In this document: positions 1-11,941 of the stretch, in pieces | Numbering within the stretch: position 1 is the stretch's first letter | How the letters are laid out: every line of letters begins with the position of its first letter | Assembly (NCBI GenBank): GCA_013399855.1 | Contig: VXAY01001209.1 | Coordinates: forward strand, 372,239-436,238 | Source of the DNA: Oxyruncus cristatus | Lineage: Eukaryota; Chordata; Aves; Passeriformes; Cotingidae | Length of the DNA: 64,000 bases | Direction: 5' to 3' | Notes under the pieces: model-generated | What the model was told of the DNA's origin: nothing | Seen by the model: only the letters and a program-made list of their open reading frames with translations | Databases searched by the model: none | Made by a program: the position numbers and the translations under genes

Positions 1-187
1 TAAGTGCAGATGAAACTTTGCCAGGAAAGTTTCAATGATGGTGAGGTTGCTACAGCAGACAACCTTAGTATTTTTTGCGGGGCATGTTGTTGGGTTCAAG
101 CTAGTGAATTGTTCCTGCTAGTGGATATATTCATTTACACACAAAGACTTGGATACAGAGAAGAAAAATACGTTACAGTCAGATAGA

Positions 188-331
188 TCACAGAATCGCA
201 TAATATTCTGAGTTGGAAGGGACCCAGAAGGGTCATCAAGCCCAACACTTAAGTGAATGGCCTGTACAGGGATCAAACCTGTAAACTTGACATTATTAGC
301 ACCATGCTCCAACCAACTGAGCTAAATCACA
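188..331 (-). mobile_element. TguSINE1-like SINE (tRNA-Ile head, CR1 tail)
   Basis: Read on the - strand, bases 331 to 258 resemble tRNA-Ile. They contain an A-box-like TAGCTCAGTTGG, an anticodon-arm sequence GGTGCTAATAA and a B-box-like GGTTTGATCCC, and end in GGCCA. Bases 257 to 188 then match the 3' end of a CR1 LINE (TTGGAAGGGACC and ACAGAATC on the + strand). A tRNA-Ile head fused to a CR1 tail is the known architecture of TguSINE1, a passerine SINE thought to be moved by CR1 machinery. The copy is degenerate (acceptor stem mismatched, B box mutated), so it is a fossil insertion and not a tRNA gene. The exact ends and any target-site duplication are uncertain. Confidence 0.8.
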
Positions 332-3300
332 AAGGATATAGAGCAATCTTTTCTGTGTATTGCCCATTTGCCCCAAAATGGTTTTGCCAATGATTTGCCA
401 AGAAGAAAAGCTTGGTTTGGAAGTATGAAGTGGTATTCACAATACTGTTAATTATCATTCATCTGTGGAGCTTTATGATGAGTAGTAAAGACTGATTTTT
501 TTTGAGCCCATGAGCTAAGATGTTTAGGTTGTGCGCCCAAGCCTGCAGTAGCTTGACACATAACTCTTTTCTGAATACTTTTAAGATAGCTTAATTCCTT
601 CAGAAATGCAAAGCAATTAAAGATATTTTGTTAGCTCTGTTGTGTGTTTGACAAATCATTACGCACTGGCAACACGATCTTCAAGTTGCATAGATAACCT
701 TTAAGATTGCGTCTGAGCCTCTTTGATCTCCTTACCTAAATGCTGCATCTTTGTGGAAAGATGATGCAGCCCAATCCTAAGGCCTCAAAGTGATATGCAT
801 TAAGACTTGTAGACCCACATAAAAAAAAAATCTCAAGGAAAAAAAAGAGCTTTGCAGTGTATGCACTAGGCATGTGAGGAAATGCCCAGCAGGATCTGAA
901 AGGGTTTTGTTCTCCCGTTTAGGAATAATGACAGCTCCATTGTGGTAGTGCACCAGAATGTAATAGTGTCATCCAGAATACGAGGACTGATGAGTTCTCG
1001 TGACATAATGAAACAATATGGTGTTCTGTCTGAGAAGGAACAGGTTTACTATGTCTTTGAATAACTGAAACTTGCAGAATTTTTTTGTTGACGTGCCCAA
1101 GAAGTTAGACCAAGACCATACATACACAGCTGTGTAATCTGATGCAAACCACTAGCTATTCTGCCCTGATTCTCCATGTAGATGCTTTTAATCATGAAAT
1201 ACATGATATCTTATTCCAATCCATTCACAAATAGTTGCTTTTAAAATTTTTATGTCATTACGGCGCCTGCCCTATGCTTTTGACAGCAGTTTTCTTCCCT
1301 TAGCTGGGGCAGCAAACCAAAACGTGGTTCTGTTCTTCAGCCTCCATCAAACACCATCTCAGCTCATTAACGCGAATCAATCTTCATGGTTAATTTCAAC
1401 TAACACAGCAGGCTGTGAAGGAGGATGGTGGAAGGGTGGCCATGCTCTCCTTTCCATCTCTGCTGGAATAGGGGCCATAGTCTCCAGCAAAAGGACAAAG
1501 CAGTGACTCCTTAAACTACTCCAGTGAGCAGTGGGGCCATCTGATGGCAGAGGCCATCTGAGCACACCCTGAGGGCTCACCACTCTCCCTATGAAGGATG
1601 AGCGCAGACAGCTACTGTACCATCAGTTTTCATCTTACCTTACCCCATGCTGATTTCCCCATACAAAAAAGGCCTTTGGCTGCCCTTCAGAGTCTGCTTG
1701 CTCCAAGGATATTAGTTGGTCAACTTTAAAACTGTGAGGAGTAGGAATTGGCATAAAAGATGCCCCTGTTATTTACAGAGGCTGCTTCTGGACCCTGACC
1801 ATATTACAAAGCTAAACAGAAAATCTCGCAGACATCTGGGAACCAAAATTTTTTGGGTCAAGCTGATTTGTGTTCACTGCAACCTACTTATGATACATTT
1901 AATTAGTCCATACTTCAGGGCTGCTGTCAATCAATTTCCTCTGTCGATTGGCCACAGATGGAGCTGCAGTGCTGGGGGAGGTGGTAGATATTCCTGGCAC
2001 TATTGAGGAAGATCAGCATGTCTTTTTCACTCTCTCAGGGTTAAACCTGTCACCAGACTCAATAGTAACAAGCTAATGGTCTGATAACAACACATTTCAG
2101 GACAGAATTTTACTTCAGGAAATTAGCTGAGAATATCCTTCCTCCGCTGAAGACTGGGGCATGGCCCATGGTCCCATAGCTTCCTGGGAAGATCTGGAAA
2201 CATCACCTAAGAAATTGCTGCTTCACTCAAAATATGATGACTTTTTATTTCATCTCTTCCTTACCTGTGGCCACATGTTTGAGGTTTAGAATTGTTATAA
2301 CAACTGTGAGGTCTTCTACTCTAAGGTCTCAAAAGGTGTTTTACAAATTTGGATTAGTCTATATTACAGGACTGTGTGCAGATGTAAGACACTGAATTTC
2401 ATGACACAGTTGGTCCCTTTATATTCCTCCTTTCCTAAATGAATAAGAGGTCACAGATGAACCTGGGAGGCACTTCGTCTTTTACAAACTAAAGGGAGCT
2501 TAATTTCTAGGTTTAGAGTATATCAGACAAACATTGCATGCAATTTTATTTCCTGTGGCAAATGGACAGCTGACGTTTTTCTTCACCAGGTCTTTTCCAC
2601 TAAAAGACCTCAGAGAAGCAGCCTGCATTATAAATGGTAGAGAAAAATGATAATCCTAATGCAGTCTCCTGATTCCAAATAATGATTGCAAGGCACATGC
2701 ATAACTTCTTGGCAAGGATCCATTTGTCAAAATAAAAGAAGCCAACTGCATAAGGGAAAGAGACGATAGATCTTGACAAACTTGTAGATGCTAGCAAAAA
2801 TGTAAACAAGAAGTTGCTGTGACTGATGTATTAATGTAACACTGTCAGAATACTAGCTTCAAAAATTAACAACTGTTGATGCTTTTCTGACTAGTCGAAA
2901 GAGCAAGTGTCATGATTTCTGCTATGTTTGACATTTTCTACAGTTCCTACTCAATTTTAATCTCTGTGTAATACTCAATGCTCGGCTTTCTACAAGAAAG
3001 ACGGAATAAGTAAGATTCCCACAAATGGGATAATACATTTGAAGACAGCTGACCTAAGAAAAGAGATAGCAGAGATGAAAATTTCTTGACATTTTTATGA
3101 ACTCATCATTTTTGCCATTTAATATATAAAAAGAAAAACCTATTTCCACTGATTGATTACTTTAATGAATAAATGTACTCAATGATTTGGTGGCTTGAGT
3201 GGATTAAATTTCCCTTGCTGGCAGGAAATGGCCTTGAATGAAAGTGTTTTGAGGGTTTATTCATTTTTCCTGCACCAAAAAAAAAAAAAAAAAAATCAGT

Positions 3301-5801
3301 CTGAATTTCAAACCACTTTGATCTCTTTGTAAATTTTATAAACCATTGTCTGAACCTCTTTGAGTTCCTGTGAAGTAAAACCCAATTACAGTTCCTCAGA
3401 TTGTGGGCTCAAATAATTCTAAACCAGATTTTTCACATTGTCACTGATGTGTTGAACAACACCCAGCAGCTTATAATCATAACCTTCTTCCTTTTCATTA
3501 CACTTCCTTGCTGTAAGCATTTCAAATTCTCATCATTACATAAGCCTTGCTCCTCACCTCCACAAAATGCTTTCCAAAACAGCAGCAAATAAAGAGTCAA
3601 TTAAAAAAAAAAAAAAAACTTGGTGTTGCCACATATGGTTTTGGCAAGTTTTGGATGGAGAGAGGAAACAAGACTGAAGATCACTGCAGGGATCAATGGG
3701 GAAAAGGAGGAGAGTTCATTACAAAAATCTAAATTTAAAAAACAAAACAAAACAAACAAAAAACACCCTAACACCTAGGAAAAGGAGAAAACGTGTCATT
3801 TTGCAGAGACGCTGGATGACAGGACAATCTTCTATTTTCAACCTTTTTTTCTTCTGTTAGATCCATTATCAAACGCATGGGTTATGGTGCAACATAACTT
3901 GAAGTTCTTAAATTCATAAGCTTTGTGTGTAATTCCTTGCTGCAGTTCCGGGTCAAGCATCATGTGCCTTAGTAGCAAAGTATCATCTGACATCTCCATG
4001 CTAATACAGATTTTCCTTTGGGTGATGTATGTGCTAATGTCAAACAAACACACTTGCCAAAAGCTAAATTTCTTCTCACAAAGGAATCCTCTCACAGACA
4101 GAGTTTGTGTTGGCTTGGGTCTGTAACATGTATCCCAAACACATTTTACCTTTAGGAGTTGCTTTAATGGAAAACAATGCATTAAAAAGTTATAAAACAT
4201 ACTGCTTTAATTCCAATTTTATATTTTGAATATTTTTGTTTACTTTGTAGATGTAGGTCTCCAGCAACTAAACGTTGGAAGAGACTGGATAAAGAGAAGC
4301 AAAGAACAAATGAAGGAGTGTAACATTTACTTTCACTAGCAGTACCGACTTGAAGGGGCTTTGCTGCAGATAAACCTTGTGACTGCATATATATGAAGCA
4401 GAACTCAAAGTATGGTGAGTCATTAGCTCCATATTTTCATTTATCTGTTTGTGACCTGATTTTTCTCCCGTTGTCTTCATGCAACTTGTCTCAAACCACA
4501 TTTGCAGGAGGAAGGGTTTCTAAGTTTGCCTTTGAGGCTGGCTGCTGCTCAGTGAAGGGACCCTCTCAGTGTTCAGGTCTGTTTAAATACACCTGCCTAT
4601 TCATGCTGTCAAGTCTCTGTGGCTTTTTTCTCATTTTCGTGTTCTGCAACACTTCCTAGGGAGTGGTCCCTTTTAGTGAATGGTTCCTCAATGAATCAAA
4701 AAGATGAAAAGAAAAATGTGCATGTGTGTAATATCTGACCATCTCTGTTCTTTTAGAGAAAATGTACAGATACTCTAGCAAGTGTCAAATAGTTAGATTA
4801 GAAACAATTGAAGCCCGATTCCTCTTTACTTACTCCTCATTTACTACTGCATTCTCTAAACACTAAAAGATACAATACTGCAGGTTTATTCAAACTGAGA
4901 TTTTCCCATTGCTCTTCTCAAGAGTCTAAATTATTCCACTAATTGATTCAGTAAGGCAATTGAAACTACACAAGCATTTGCTTCCCTGTAACTCTCAACT
5001 GTTACAGAGACACAAGCATCAGTAGTTTAGAGAAAAGTCTAGAAAAAAACATGTTTTCCACCATTTGTTGTCTAGAGATGTGCTGATGTGTTTAGATTAA
5101 CTGGCAACAAAAACCATCTTGCCTCTATGGAAGTGCTCTAGCCCTGCAACAGATATGATGAACTTCCTAACATCCTTAGTATAGACTTGTCTTATTTGTG
5201 CTAATAACTCCATTAGAATGAGTCTGACTGTAGAGTAGCTGTGTCCTTAAAATCTGAAGAATACTTGATAATAAAATAAGAGGAGGTGCACCAGTTCGGG
5301 AATTCCTACACCACAGCAGGAATCCTAAATGCATCTGATTGCAACTCAACACTGAAGAAACTTTTTGTTTGAGAAAGAAAAAGCAATCAATGACCATTCA
5401 TGGCTTTCCTACAACTATCACTAATGGAAAAAAAACAACAACAACAACAAAAAACTATAGGAAGGACTATTTTTAAAATATGGTTTATTCTTAGAGCCCT
5501 GTGAGACTCACCTGTGACATTAGCATAATCTGATAGTGATGTGACATCTCCTTTCAAATCCATCCTTTCCTCAAGGACATCAGAAGAGGTGAAAGCTGAT
5601 AGCATTTCTGTTACACTGACAGAGCTATGGGTCAAGCGAGCACCACACCAGTCTACATGAGGGTTGAATTTGACTTTGTGTCACAACAGCTCCCAAAAGA
5701 TCCTGCAGTAAGCACTGATGTATTCAAGGCTGTACACACTGACATTGCAATGAGATCTCCACTTTAAGGGCTACGTTGAGGGCATCTTTCATCCTGGGGC
5801 A

Positions 5802-6238
5802 TCACAGAGCATTGGAAAGATGTTCTGCTACAAAAAATTTGTGACAAGCTGCCATCGTCTCCTGCAGGGCAAATACAGGAGTGTACAGTTGAAGACAAGC
5901 CATCAGAGCCTGCCTCAGGTGCTGACAGCGCTTCCTTAACACATCCACTTCTCTAACACAAGCCTTATTCTCAACAACAGCTGCTACTGATTGAGCTGTT
6001 ACTGATCGGGCATCTTCTCCTTGTCGGCTAAAAGGCAAAAGCAAATCTGTCAGAAACAACATGGCCAAGTGTCTTGTGGGCAGAGGGCTAGATCAGCTTC
6101 TAGTCTGCTGACTGCATACACATATCCAGTACAGTGAGCCAAATGTGCTTTTGTATAGGCCTGAGGAAGACCAATTTGATCTTTTAGAGGCAGGAGAGAG
6201 GGCTGTGTGATGAATGGGCAAGGCTTGCTTCCAGCCAC
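5802..6238 (-). other. Unrecognised coding-like patch, two overlapping - strand frames
   Basis: Two - strand frames, 6238-6050 (62 codons) and 6068-5802 (88 codons), follow each other in different frames. The second has a helix-like, charged and leucine-rich composition (for example CVREVDVLRKRCQHLRQAL). I do not recognise the protein and see no clear splice sites. It could be a decayed transposable-element or gene fragment, or chance. Confidence 0.2.
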
Positions 6239-8019
6239 CTGACCCGCCTGCCATCTAGTGTATGTTCAGGACATACTTCAGCTCAGAACAGCGTGGCTGG
6301 AGAACAAAGAACAGAATTAGTCTGTGCTAACATGGCATGTTACTGATAGCATATGCTGAGATAGCTTAGCCTTTTCATCCCAGGACTCTGTAAGTAGAGC
6401 AAACCCCCCAAAACCAGCTTCTTGCCAGCAGCGATTCACTTACAACCATCACGTTCTCAAAAGCCCAGCACACTAAACCCAGCACTTACTTAGCAGTAAA
6501 AGCAGCAGTGGATTATATTTTCAACAACCAAATGTACCACATTTACACATGATAAGCTAGGTGTAGTGTTCTAGGTATAGTACTTTTAAAGTCAGTTATC
6601 TACTTCATCTATTTAGCTGTCAGGAGCAGAACTGCTTGTGTGCATATGCACAATTGCTGAACAAACCAGTGGTCTTCTGTCACACCAAACCCTAGCATCC
6701 AGGTTGGTATGTCAGACACCAGTTTGTTCTCTTCTGTGCCAATCAGCCATTTTTTGTAAGTCTTGATTTCCACACACCCATCAATGCTGGTTGTTTTTCT
6801 TTAATGACATCATCTAATTTGGAAGGCAAATGAGTAATAAAGGATAGTAAATTTGACTTAAGAAATGAGGATGGAACTGAGAGTAGAATATGTCTGTACA
6901 GATCTCTCAGTAAATTTTCTATGCAGGTCCATATTTTTCTGTCTCAGGAAATCAAAATTAGGGTAATCGGTGCCTAAGAGTTGATTCTCTCCTTATTGAA
7001 CAATAAAGTTACCTGGGTTTTCTATCAAAAAAACACATGCAAAGGAGTATTAGTGATGCATTCTGTATAGATGTGTGAGAATACATACACACTCCGTTGA
7101 TTGGTCTCCAAATCCATAGAAAATAGTCAAAGTTATTCTGCAATTATCAAGCCCAGACTGTCACTCATGTCCAACAGTTGTTTAATTCCAAAACTGAGTC
7201 ACAATGTCTTTCAGATCCAAACGCAGACCTCCCTATGAGAGAAAAAGTTCAGGGAACTCCAGGCTATGAACAAGTGAGTCAGGTCTGGGAACGGTCTAAA
7301 AACAGCCACGGCAGTGCAGAGCTAATTGCCTCCTACATGGGCTAATTAGCTTTTATGCAGCAGTGCAGTAAAGCAGCTGTCCTGCCTGTGGATCTGGCCC
7401 TTAAATCACTGTAGTGCCCAGACAGCACTGTGACTTGCAGTCATCTTCCAGGGGACAGAAGTGAAAAAGAACCAAATCAATTTTATAATGGTCAATGATG
7501 AATCCTCTTGTCACGCCACCTGCAGTGAATATACATATATCCATTCTATCACTAAATTAAGACACAGATGTGCATGAGATCAGTCCTCTCAGAAGTATGA
7601 AAAGTGTCCTTTGCCCTACTTTTGGTGGTGCACCATCACAGCATTATTATCACGGCAACTTTCCCTTCCCTGTTTCCTTCAATATGCACTTAGGCTGAAA
7701 TCAGCTGCTGGGACAGTAACCTCTCCGAGTCACTGCCTGCAGAACAGCTTCTAACTAGAAGCCCTTTTGTTAGGGTAACCCAGTGGAAATGAGACAAAAA
7801 GATAAAATTGTCATGCCTCCTAATTTTAAAATATTGCTTTGGAGTTGTTTTCTGCCTGACACATACAAAAATGGCTAAATTTTAACTGGGATCTGGGGCT
7901 TGTGTTTCTGTTATAGAACACGGGGTTGAGCAGAAGAAAAGGGAAGTTGAAGCAGAGGAGAGATGGCTGTTACAAGAATCATTCTTTTTATGTGTTCGAT
8001 TTTCCAAGAGCACTTGGGG

Positions 8020-8049
<30 letters not shown>
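8020..8049 (+). repeat. Poly(A) tract, 30 bases
   Basis: An uninterrupted run of 30 A preceded by GGGG. No recognisable retrocopy or SINE body lies directly upstream, and avian CR1 elements do not end in poly(A), so it is best treated as a simple repeat. Confidence 0.9.
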
Positions 8050-8052
<3 letters not shown>

Positions 8053-10984
8053 AATTTCATCTTTGCTTCGTTCAGCCACCACAGGAACCGGGAACAAATC
8101 TGGATCTCTTAGCTTGGCTGCACATATTCCCCTCATTTCAATGCAAGGAATAACAGCAGCAAGGTCTCAGCCTATTTTTTGTTTGTTTTTTTTTTCTTTT
8201 GCTCTTAAGCTAAATGAAAAGCCTGATCAGGCAGTATAAAGGGCATCACCCACAAACATTCAGCTAGTCTGCTACACACATTTAAAAATGAATCATGAAA
8301 CCTTCCTGCAGCACCCTGCTATTAAACATTTGCTTGGGGAATTTTTATGAGGTTTGGATTAGGAAGGACCTACTGGCCCTGTTAGTGGGAAATAATGTGA
8401 TATACTTACATTTTTATTTCAACAACTGTGTAAAAGTGTCCATTGGGCAAACCTGCCTCCTCCACCTCCCCAGGGGTACCTGTGAATAAATAAGTGTTAA
8501 GGCCATTGTAGTTCATGGTGCAAAGCAAGGACGCAAAATGCAGAAGGTGAAGAAAGATCTGTTCACTTCTGGTTTGGGGTAAGGGGATGAAGGTGTGAAA
8601 AAGGGGGTCTCCATGTGCTGGGGCATTAGGCTGAGGCAGGAGTGGTACACACAATTATAACCTGGGCCTCCCTGAGGAACTGGGCACTGCGGGAATACAG
8701 ATGCTGTTGCTGAAGTTAAGAAGAGGGAAGGAAAACTGGATTCAAATTGTAACTGCAGTGGGTTCAAGGCACAGGGCAGAAAACGTTTTCCATTTGTATA
8801 AAATATAGATTTGTATGTAAATATTCAACAATAACTTCTGTAGTAATGAATAAGAAATAAATTGCTTATTTGATGTATGATAAAACCCTTATTCTGCACA
8901 GATGAGGCAGATGACAATTGATTTATATTGTCTTGCAAAAGCTTCAGACAATTAAGGATAAAACTGTTCTGAGACTTATTCCATCGACAAAATTCTGGTA
9001 CAGCTAACAGCAATATGATTCACACAAGGATCGTCTGGCATGTAAAGCTCGTTTTAACAGATACCAACGTGACATACATAAAGCTGTCAGGCTTTCTCTA
9101 AAGGACAGTCATCCACTTCATGTTTCAAGTGCCAAATTAATTATATTTGACATTTAATTTATAACCTAAGGTATTTTAGATTTGTAACTTGACTATGATA
9201 ACAGCAGATTAGAGCAGGCCTCCACTTGACAGAATCGATTTTTCAATTTATTTTCCTTGTATGTTAGGGCCTTTATTCGGATTTTTGTGTATCGAGCTTG
9301 CATACAGGACAGTGATACCTCTAAGCAAAGAAGGCTTCGTTCACCTCCTCCCCCAGCCATTCCGTGGTGAATTATTTTGCACTTGGAAGCAAGTTTCTTC
9401 TGCAGCCTTAATCACAAAGCTCCACCTAATGGAACGAGGGGAGAACTGCACAGAAAAAGAAAGGGAGAGAGACGCTGCTAAACTCTTCTATTAAGGGAAA
9501 ACATAAGCAGTTAATCACCTCCACCTAATTTATAAAGTCTCCCTTTCCAAGGTCTTTCAAACTTCGAGGTGGGATGAAAGTCATAACGGGGAAAAAAAAA
9601 ACCCAAAGCAAAAAAACTCATAAGTAACCCCACCTTTACCTTTTCATCTGACTGAAATTGTAACCTTTTTGTTTTAACTGATAGAATTTTCACTCCATTA
9701 ATACTAGTCTTTCAAAGCATTTAAGAATTATAAATATACAAAATTATAAATATATAAAATAACCTGCAAATGTAGGTATATATTTACTGCTAGATGGTTT
9801 ATAATCAAAAGTAAAATGACTCAATAATGGAACAATCAACTAGCTTTTTAAAAAATTGGCAAAATAATTCTTTCAATTTCTGCACTGAAAATGAAGGCTT
9901 TCTGTACAGTTTTAGATCATTCATTGATATCACACAAATGGAACACTACTGGAACACTAGCATTTCAAAATATTGCTGAGGGAAAGGAGCTGAAAATTTA
10001 AAAAAACTTTGCAAAGATCAATGCCATTTTCAAGGTGGAGCAATTTTTTTTAAGTGCTTTGCAGATGGTAACATAAAAGATTATACAAAGTCCTCCAGAA
10101 GCTTAAAAATTCAGATTCAGTCACAATCTCAGATTTGTTCTGCAGCCAGAGGAAGGCTCAGTGTCCACTTTCAGACTTTCTGCAACAGAAGGTACAAATC
10201 TAAATGTCACCTTGTATCAAGATAAAGTGTTTCACTGGAGAAACAGGACATTTGTCAGGATCATCTTATTTGAGATGACTAAGGCAGTGACAGACCCGAG
10301 TCTGTATTGTAAAATTGTCAGTAGTAGGACAAGACTAGCTCATTCTTTCTAGTAAAAAATGTTGGTTTGATATTTAATAGTCTTCTTTGATACTCTGCAC
10401 AAATAGACCTGCCAATCTAAAATTGTTTTAATTCCTAACATTTATGATCAGATGTAGAAGTATGATATCTCCAGCAGAATAACTTCCATTGGAAAGGTGA
10501 TTAAATCATGTCTTAATCAAATCTCAAATACAATAATGTGCAGTTAAATCGGGCTATTTCATGGTCAGCTGGCATTTTGTGGAGTTTATCTCTTAGCTTC
10601 ATTAGTGCCATTAACAATGGTGATTAGCATGATTTTCTTAACCCTACTTCTATCCCTCCTCTTCCTTTGATGCCCTTTGGCAGCGGCTTGTTTCTGTCTG
10701 TTCTTCCTTTGTTTCACAAGATCCCTAGTGATGGAGCTCTCCCCAAAACTTTAGCTTCTCCACTAAATTTAACCCTTGGACAATGAGCTCACGATTCACC
10801 AGGTGGAGGAAGGCAGGACTGGTGTATGGTCGGATAAAAGCACTGCAATCTCATTAGCCCTGATTCCCAAGAACCTGGGAGAAGGGTCTGTGTAGGGTAA
10901 CCCGAGGGCATCACCCAGGGACACATCAGGGCAGCTCATTGCAGGACATCCAGCCGAAGGGTCTGGAAGGCCAGGACACTGAGA

Positions 10985-11455
10985 GCGGGGGCTCTTGGGA
11001 ACAAAGCTGGAGTGTTTCCAGAGAAGGGCAATGAAGCTGGTGAATGGTCTGGAGTGAATGTCCTGAAAGGAGGAGCTGAGGGAGCTAGGGGGGTTAATCT
11101 GGAGAAAAGGAGGGGAGACCTTATGCTCTCCACAACCACCAGAAACCAGGGTGTAGCTAGGTGGGGATCGGCCCCTTCTCCCAGGTCACAGGCGAAAAGA
11201 CAAGAGGACATAGTCTTCAGCTGTGCCAGGGGAGGTCCAGGTTGGACATTAGGAGGAAGTTCTTCATACAAAGGGTGAACAGACATTGCGATGAACTGAC
11301 CAGGGAGGTGGTGGATTCACTCTCCCTGGAGGTGTTTAAGGAAAGACTGGACGTGGCACTTAGTGCCACGGTCTAGTTGACAAGGTGGTGTTCAGTTGTA
11401 GGCTGGACTCCATGATCTCAGAGGTCTTTTCCGACATAACTGATTCTCTGAAACC
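10985..11455 (+). mobile_element. CR1 LINE, 3' fragment, sense to EEF1E1
   Basis: The + strand carries the 3' part of CR1 ORF2 and its 3' UTR. Landmarks are TTCCAGAGAAGGGCAATGAAG near 11018, GGACATTAGGAGGAAGTTCTT near 11245, the C-terminal frame ending SLEVFKERLDVAL (about 11320-11365), and the tail GGACTCCATGATCTCAGAGG into TGATTCTCTGA. The frame is broken, so this is a dead 5'-truncated copy. It ends about 390 bases before the EEF1E1 start codon, exactly where the CpG-rich promoter begins. The left boundary is approximate. Confidence 0.9.
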
Positions 11456-11842
11456 GCAGAGACAGACGACCACCAAGCGTACCCCCGACCGACCCAGCGC
11501 CCACGGACACGGGCACGCAGGGGCGGCGGGGGAAAGACGGACAGCTCCGCCCCCGCGGCCTCTTACGATTGGCCCCGCCCCCTTCGCTGAGGCCACGCCC
11601 CGGAGGTGCGGCCTGGCGCGCGACTGTGCGCGACTGCGCATGCGACAGCCGTGACCCCACCTCTCTTCCCCCGCCCCCGAGGATCTGCAAGGCGCAGCGT
11701 CCCTCGGCGCCTGATTGGCTGGCCTGGCCTTTCGAGCCAATGGCCATGGCGCTTCTTTCGGCGGCTCAGCTGCTCCGTCCTCCAATGGTGCGGGTGGTTG
11801 TTGTCGTTCTCCTTCCTTCTCCCGCGTGTCCCGCGCTCCAAG
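11456..11842 (+). promoter_or_regulatory. EEF1E1: EEF1E1 CpG-island promoter with four CCAAT motifs
   Basis: Sequence turns abruptly from AT-rich to very GC- and CpG-rich at the end of the CR1 element and stays so to about 12070. Four NF-Y type CCAAT boxes are visible: ATTGG at 11568-11572 (followed by a GC box, CCCCGCCC), ATTGG at 11714-11718, CCAAT at 11737-11741 and CCAAT at 11782-11786. There is no TATA box. A pyrimidine-rich stretch at about 11806-11823 precedes the start codon. CAAGATGGCGGC at 11839-11850 matches a YY1 site and overlaps the ATG. This pattern fits a housekeeping promoter. The transcription start itself cannot be placed from sequence. Confidence 0.75.
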
Positions 11843-11941
11843 ATGGCGGCGGCGGCGCCGGGCGCGGCGGAGCTGGAGCTGCTAGAGCGGTTACTGGGGC
11901 TGCCGGCCGGGAACAAGTACGGCGTCCAGGGGGAGCGGAAG
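11843..11941 (+). CDS. EEF1E1: EEF1E1 coding exon 1 (residues 1-33)
   Basis: Runs from the ATG to GAGCGGAAG followed by the donor GTGAAG. It encodes MAAAAPGAAELELLERLLGL and then NKYGVQGERK, matching the EEF1E1 N-terminus. The open frame continues past the donor for about 110 bases as a GC-rich artefact, but protein similarity ends at residue 33, which sets the boundary. Confidence 0.94.

Larger units (their letters stand above)
332..10984. other. Intergenic region upstream of EEF1E1, no gene recognised
   Basis: This AT-rich stretch holds only short, unrelated open frames on both strands. The longest is a 120-codon - strand frame at 4200-3838, about what chance gives at this base composition. 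Homopolymer and simple tracts include A19 at 3277-3295, A16 at 3603-3618, an A-rich ACAAAC tract at 3735-3763, AAC repeats at 5424-5454 and A30 at 8020-8049. Two - strand frames at 5802-6238 are noted separately. By synteny the next gene leftwards should be SLC35B3, but none of its exons was recognised. Confidence 0.6.

Noticed and set aside
258..331. A functional tRNA-Ile gene
   Set aside because: The acceptor stem and B box are mutated and the sequence continues into a CR1 tail, so it is the head of a SINE.
3838..4200. 120-codon - strand gene
   Set aside because: This length is expected by chance a few times in 64 kb of AT-rich DNA, and there is no supporting motif, splice site or composition shift.
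11161..11376. Independent short protein upstream of EEF1E1
   Set aside because: It is the decayed C-terminus of CR1 ORF2.
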